Source: Micromonospora pisi
Lineage (GTDB): Bacteria; Actinomycetota; Actinomycetes; Mycobacteriales; Micromonosporaceae
Reading direction: 5' to 3'
DNA length: 64,000 nucleotides
Assembly (NCBI RefSeq): GCF_003633685.1
Contig: NZ_RBKT01000001.1
Span: 3,534,001-3,598,000, forward strand
Part shown: positions 59,999-64,000 of the stretch, piece after piece
Layout: each line of letters opens with the position of its first letter
Position numbering within the stretch: the stretch's first letter is position 1
Notes under the pieces: generated by a model
Database searches by the model: none
Seen by the model: only the letters and a program-made list of their open reading frames with translations
What the model was told of the DNA's origin: nothing
Made by a program: the position numbers and the translations under genes

Positions 59999-62510
59999 CA
60001 GCCTCTTCCCTCTCCGTGGCGCCGGGGCCGACCGCCAGGTGCTGCTGGATCTGTCCGTGACGGAACTGGTAGACGGCGCCGGCTTGACGCAGGACCCCGC
60101 GACGGTAGGCGTCCTCGAAGAACGTGATCGTACGCCAGGGCAGGCGGCCGGTGAGCGGTAACCAGAACCGGGCCAGGATCAGCCACCGGCCCCAGGCGTT
60201 GCCGAGCAGAGCCCCGAGCAGGCCACCCAGCAGCCCGCCGAGCAGGCCGACGGTGAGCCCGCCCAGCCAGCCGATGGTGAACGCGAAGACCAGCCCGAAC
60301 ATGAGCAACTGGAGGATGGTGTTGCGTCGGTCGGCGGCGAGCAACCGGATCGGACTGACCGCGGTGCGTACGTCGATCGGGGCGGTGAACTCGCCGAAAC
60401 CGAAGACCAGCAGGACCGCCAGCCCGATCGCGATACCGACCAGCAGCCCGGCCGGCATGCCCTCGGCCCGCCCGAACGCCAGGGTGAAGAGCAGTCCGAG
60501 CACGAACCGCACCACCAGGCCGATGGCGAGTCCGACGGCCAGCCACATGATCAGCCCCCGGAGCACCGCCCGTACCCGGCCGTGCAGGCGCAACTGGGTC
60601 CGGGACGGTTCGGGACGCTCCCCCGCGAGGCCGAGCGCGAGCCCTACCGCGAGGCCGACGGAGAGGCCGACCGCGAGCCCGAAGGTGAGTCCGACGGTGA
60701 GCCCGCCCAGCACCCCGACGGCCAGCCCGTGCGAGAGGCCGAAGAGGACACCACGCAGCACGTTCCGCTCCGAACTGCGGACGCGCACCTGGTTCCGGGA
60801 CGGATCCGGCTCCTCCTCGATCGCCAACCCGTAGGTCAGGCCGAAGACGACCAGGAAGATCGGACCGGCGACCAGCCCGTACGTGAGCCCGATGACAAAA
60901 CCACCGGCGAGCGCGAAGGCGACTCCCGCCACCAGCCCGTACGTGATCCCACGGAGCGCGTTGCGGAGCATGCTGCGGGCGCGTTGCTGGACCCGGGACG
61001 GTTTCGGGCCCTCGACCGCCAGCCCGAACGCGATCCCGCCCGTCACGCCGAAGGCCAGGGCGAACGCCAGCCCCGCGACGATGCCGGCGACCACACCGAA
61101 CGCCGCCCCGCCGAGCAGCCCGTACGCGAGGATCCGGGACGGCCGGCGCAGTGTGCTGCCCAGCTGCCACCAGGCCAGGTCATGCGTGTCGAGCGCGTTC
61201 AGGTGGCCGGCGAGGTGCCCCAGCCAGCGCTGGACGTCGGTCAGCTTCCAGTCCTCGCGTCGATGGTCGGCGGAGACGCTGTCGATCACCGGCTGTTGGT
61301 AGACGGCCGGGACGAACGCCGTGAACAGGTGCTCGCGCACCGACTCCGGGCTGGGGAAACGCTCCGAGTCGAGCAGCTCGGCCGGGTCCCGGCCAGCCAC
61401 CTGGCTGTAGATCGACCGGGCCAGGGAGACCATCAGCGGGGTGTCGAGGGCGTCGGTGAGCGTCGACGCGTGCGGCTCGGTCCGGTGCTCGCCGACCCAG
61501 CGCAGGAACGGGGACCAGACGGTGCTGGTCCCGGCGGTCGCACCGGCTGTCTTGCCGGTGGTACGGGGCAGATAGTCGACCAGGTCGTCGAAGGTGAGCG
61601 GCAGCAGTTCGATCGCGGCGGCGGCCCGCAACGCGTTGCTGTCCCGGACCGCGTTGGCGTACTCCCCGGGACGGCTGGTGAGCAGCAGCGGCATGGTGGT
61701 CGAACTGAGTGCCCGCAGCGCGTGCGGGTGCAGCCCGTCGGAGATCTCGTCGAAACCGTCCAGCACCGGCAGGATCCGGCCCTCCGCGACCAGCGCGGCG
61801 GCGAGGCTGGAGGTCCGGTCGCTGGGGAGGCCGGCGGTGTCGACCGGCGCGGCCAGGCCGGGATAGTCCCGGATGAGCTGGTGGATCAGCCAGTTGCCGA
61901 ACTTCATCGTCGTCGGGTCCCACGAGCCCAACCCGAAGATCATCGGAATCGGGTCGGTGGGCGTCCATCGTTGCAGCAGGCCGATCACGAACCGCGTGGT
62001 CAGGATGGTCTTACCGGAGCCGGGCGCGCCGAGGACGACCAGCCGTCCGGACGGGATGCGCCCGAAGACGTCGACTATCTCGCCGAGCTGGCTGGCCAGT
62101 GCCAGCGGCCCCGGCTCGGTGCCGGGCGGGGCCCGGTGGATGTTGGACCAGTGGTCGACCAGTTGTTCGTCGGCGAGGCGCCACCGTACGGCGAGCGGGA
62201 ACGGGTCGTTGACCTGGCGCTGCTCCTCCTCGCGCCGCCAGACCGCCCCGACGGCGCCGGCGAGCTTGGCCACCGCGTCGTCGGGTGGGACCGGGCGCCC
62301 CAACGGTCGGGTCTGCTCGTCGGCACGGGCCCGGTTGCCTTCGAGCACGGCGACCGCGACCAGCAGGAGGACGACCGTCGCCCAGGTCCACGGCTTCCAC
62401 GCGGACGGCACCTCCACGGTGCCGGTGGCGAGGTTCCCGGTCAGGCCGAGCAGCGTCGCGGGCAGCGCGACGATGGTGAGGAGCGCCGGTCGCCCCCGCC
62501 GCCATCTCAT
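59949..62510 (-). CDS. NACHT ATPase with glycine-rich repetitive membrane domain
   Basis: 853 residues. Two N-terminal helices (ALLTIVALPATLLGL; ATVVLLLVAVAVL) are followed by NACHT ATPase: Walker A GAPGSGKTI (161-169), Walker B ILPVLDGFDE (246-255) and LLLTSRPGEYA. Residues about 460-780 form at least eight hydrophobic glycine-zipper segments (GLTVGLTFGLAVGLSVGLAV) split by three copies of a cytoplasmic motif, PxPSRxQxRxxxxxRxxLRG, at 503-521, 569-587 and 634-652, about 65 residues apart. The C-terminal YQFRHGQIQQHLA is typical of actinobacterial NACHT proteins. ATG 62510 follows GAGGGG. Probably a signal-driven membrane effector; role unknown. Confidence 0.82.
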   Translation of the reverse strand: MRWRRGRPALLTIVALPATLLGLTGNLATGTVEVPSAWKPWTWATVVLLLVAVAVLEGNRARADEQTRPLGRPVPPDDAVAKLAGAVGAVWRREEEQRQVNDPFPLAVRWRLADEQLVDHWSNIHRAPPGTEPGPLALASQLGEIVDVFGRIPSGRLVVLGAPGSGKTILTTRFVIGLLQRWTPTDPIPMIFGLGSWDPTTMKFGNWLIHQLIRDYPGLAAPVDTAGLPSDRTSSLAAALVAEGRILPVLDGFDEISDGLHPHALRALSSTTMPLLLTSRPGEYANAVRDSNALRAAAAIELLPLTFDDLVDYLPRTTGKTAGATAGTSTVWSPFLRWVGEHRTEPHASTLTDALDTPLMVSLARSIYSQVAGRDPAELLDSERFPSPESVREHLFTAFVPAVYQQPVIDSVSADHRREDWKLTDVQRWLGHLAGHLNALDTHDLAWWQLGSTLRRPSRILAYGLLGGAAFGVVAGIVAGLAFALAFGVTGGIAFGLAVEGPKPSRVQQRARSMLRNALRGITYGLVAGVAFALAGGFVIGLTYGLVAGPIFLVVFGLTYGLAIEEEPDPSRNQVRVRSSERNVLRGVLFGLSHGLAVGVLGGLTVGLTFGLAVGLSVGLAVGLALGLAGERPEPSRTQLRLHGRVRAVLRGLIMWLAVGLAIGLVVRFVLGLLFTLAFGRAEGMPAGLLVGIAIGLAVLLVFGFGEFTAPIDVRTAVSPIRLLAADRRNTILQLLMFGLVFAFTIGWLGGLTVGLLGGLLGGLLGALLGNAWGRWLILARFWLPLTGRLPWRTITFFEDAYRRGVLRQAGAVYQFRHGQIQQHLAVGPGATEREEAGGGFDGVGPAGRIGRL

Positions 62511-62539
62511 GACGTACGCACCCCTCGCGATCCAGTGGA

Positions 62540-63580
62540 TTGCACACCCGCGCGGACCGCACCGACCGGCCGGTCGCGCAGAGGTGTGGGTACGAAGATA
62601 CGAGCGTTGTCGATGCCCCGACACCACTAAAGTGGACAGAGATTTGGTGGTCGCGGCTTCACGTTCCGCACACCCGGACCGCCCCGAGACCTGATCGGTG
62701 TCCCCGGCTCCGACGATCGGCGTACGACGAACCACATCATTCGCGCGCAGCCACCAACAATGACGTACATCGACGGACGGAGCGGCTCGTAACCCTCAAC
62801 CATCATCGCCAGGGAGACGGCGAACCGCTGGTGCTGATCCACGGGATCGGCAGCGACTGGCGCATGTGGCAGCCGGTCCTGCCCCGGCTCGCCCCGACGC
62901 GCGACACGATCGCGCTCGACCTGCCCGGTTACGGCGACTCGCCGCGTACGGGCATGGGGGCACGGTCGGGGATCGGGGCGCTCGCGGACGTGGTCGAGGG
63001 GTTCCTCGACCAGTTCGGGTTACCCACCGCGCACCTGGCGGGCAACTCGATGGGCGGCTGGGTGGCGCTCGAACTCGCCCGGCGGGGGCGGGCCCGTACC
63101 GCCACGCTGCTCTCCCCGGCCGGTTTCTACAACAATCCCGAGGGCGTTTTCGTACGCGCGTCGCTGCTGTTCAGCGCGCGGATCTCCCGCCGGCTGGCGC
63201 CCGACGCCGAGCGGGTGACGGCGAGCCGGCTGCGGCGTACGGTCCTGTTCGCGCAGTTCATGGGGCGTCCGTGGCGGCTGCCGGCGCACCACGCCGCGCA
63301 CATGATGCGGGTCTTCGCCTCGGCCCCCGGGTTCGACGCCGACCTGGCCGCCATCACGGAATTCCGGTTCGCCGGCCCCCTGGCCCTGGCCGACGTCCCG
63401 GTCACGATCGGCTGGGGAAGTCGTGACCGGCTCCTGCTGCCGTGGCAGGGTCGTCGGGCGGTCCGCGCCCTCCCCGGTTCCCGGCTGGTGCCGCTGCCCG
63501 GAGTCGGCCACGTCCCGACCCACGACGACCCGGAACTCGTCGCCGACCTGCTCCTCGAAGGCAGCACAACGACGGGCTGA
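62540..63580 (+). CDS. Alpha/beta-hydrolase, start not canonical
   Basis: The conserved part begins near 62789 (VTLNHHRQGDGEPLVLIHGI). It has the oxyanion loop HGIGSDW, the nucleophile AGNSMGGWVALELA, the acid in IGWGSRDRLLLP and the histidine in GVGHVPTHDDPE, the full triad of the family. No ATG or GTG precedes it in frame; the only start-like codon is TTG 62540, which would add 83 residues without family character. A GGAG sits 6 nt before the GTA at 62789, so the real start may be non-standard or mutated. Substrate unknown. Convergent with the dehydratase-like gene. Confidence 0.75.
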   Translation: MHTRADRTDRPVAQRCGYEDTSVVDAPTPLKWTEIWWSRLHVPHTRTAPRPDRCPRLRRSAYDEPHHSRAATNNDVHRRTERLVTLNHHRQGDGEPLVLIHGIGSDWRMWQPVLPRLAPTRDTIALDLPGYGDSPRTGMGARSGIGALADVVEGFLDQFGLPTAHLAGNSMGGWVALELARRGRARTATLLSPAGFYNNPEGVFVRASLLFSARISRRLAPDAERVTASRLRRTVLFAQFMGRPWRLPAHHAAHMMRVFASAPGFDADLAAITEFRFAGPLALADVPVTIGWGSRDRLLLPWQGRRAVRALPGSRLVPLPGVGHVPTHDDPELVADLLLEGSTTTG

Positions 63581-63632
63581 GCCGGGCCCGCCGGGGCTAC
63601 TTGCCCGCAGGATCGGCTGGCGGACGGGGCGG

Positions 63633-64000
63633 CTACAGGTCGGACGGGTCGGTGTTGGCGCCGCAGAGCAGCACCGCGACCCGCTCACCCGGCTCCGGCC
63701 GGTAGGCGCCGGAGGCGAGCGCCGCGTACGCGGCGGAGGCGCCGTACTCGACCCCGATCCGCCACCGGTCCCAGAGCTGACGTCGGGCGGCGACCAGGTC
63801 GTCGTCGGCGACCAGGACCGCGCGTACGCCGGTCCGGACGGCGACCGCGTACGCGATCTCGCCGATCCGGCGGGCGCCGAGCGAGTCCGCGGCGATCCCC
63901 GACACCGGTACGTCGACCGGCCCACCCTCGGCGAGCGCGGTGTGCAGGGTGGGGATGGTGACCGGTTCGACCCCGACGACCCGGGCCACGCCCTCGGCGG
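63633..64000 (-). CDS. Threonine/serine dehydratase-like PLP enzyme, C-terminal end (runs off window)
   Basis: The last 120 or so residues of a fold-type II PLP enzyme: ARVVGVEPVTIPTLHTALAE, GIAADSLGARRIGEIAYAVA, VLVADDDLVAARRQLWDRW, and VAVLLCGANTDP, the Ser/Asn site for the cofactor pyridine near the end. It deaminates threonine or serine to the 2-oxo acid, or acts as a related racemase. The PLP lysine and start lie beyond the right edge. The stop is TAG at 63633. Confidence 0.85.
   Translation of the reverse strand, partial: AEGVARVVGVEPVTIPTLHTALAEGGPVDVPVSGIAADSLGARRIGEIAYAVAVRTGVRAVLVADDDLVAARRQLWDRWRIGVEYGASAAYAALASGAYRPEPGERVAVLLCGANTDPSDL

Overview
The window is high-GC actinobacterial chromosome, densely coded with GTG/ATG starts. 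The gene set (AfsR-type regulator, PknG-GlnH-GlnX, Pmt mannosyltransferase, IdeR-type iron box, many apparently leaderless promoters) fits an actinomycete. Micromonosporaceae is my best guess, by inference. I see no transposases, integrases, CRISPR arrays, rRNA or phage genes.

Layout. 1-6.4 kb: glmU 5' end, tRNA-Gln(TTG), an unrecognised HTH protein, an acyl-CoA desaturase with a TetR regulator and tandem operators, two DUF4383 membrane proteins, an ABC-F ATPase. 6.5-10.8 kb: ispE, ksgA, a double-length Lrp regulator, tatD. 11-20.3 kb: an unknown gene, an iron-siderophore ABC uptake operon behind an IdeR-like box, a small helical protein, a SARP/NB-ARC/TPR regulator, a small secreted protein. 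20.4-26.8 kb: metG, a Pro-rich membrane protein, rsmI and divergent pmt. 26.9-34 kb: GNAT, DUF418 protein with divergent TetR and operator, a small Cys-containing protein with a partner, a CGNR-type regulator, trehalose synthase, a secreted HNH nuclease.

34.1-43.7 kb: a six-gene, tightly packed minus-strand operon: GlnX-like membrane sensor, GlnH-like lipoprotein, coiled-coil protein, PknG-like kinase, VWA/zinc-ribbon protein, membrane-anchored STAND NTPase. The first, second and fourth genes match the mycobacterial amino-acid sensing module; the other three suggest an enlarged version.

43.9-53.2 kb: quinone oxidoreductase, a giant secreted nuclease/5'-nucleotidase, a secreted glycerophosphodiesterase (together a phosphorus-scavenging pair) and a ThDP enzyme. 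53.3-64 kb: a beta-propeller remnant, an ECF sigma factor with membrane partner, lone cobF, DUF1697, a secreted tripeptidyl-peptidase-type hydrolase, a D,D-carboxypeptidase, a GNAT, a NACHT ATPase with a repetitive glycine-rich membrane domain, an alpha/beta hydrolase with no canonical start, and the end of a threonine-dehydratase-like gene.

Between genes there is a 51-bp near-identical repeat in three copies, a 68-bp inverted repeat, several long terminator hairpins, and seven start codons placed 6-8 nt after a -10-like hexamer. The strongest leads are the PknG operon, the NACHT protein with internal repeats, and the dispersed repeats.
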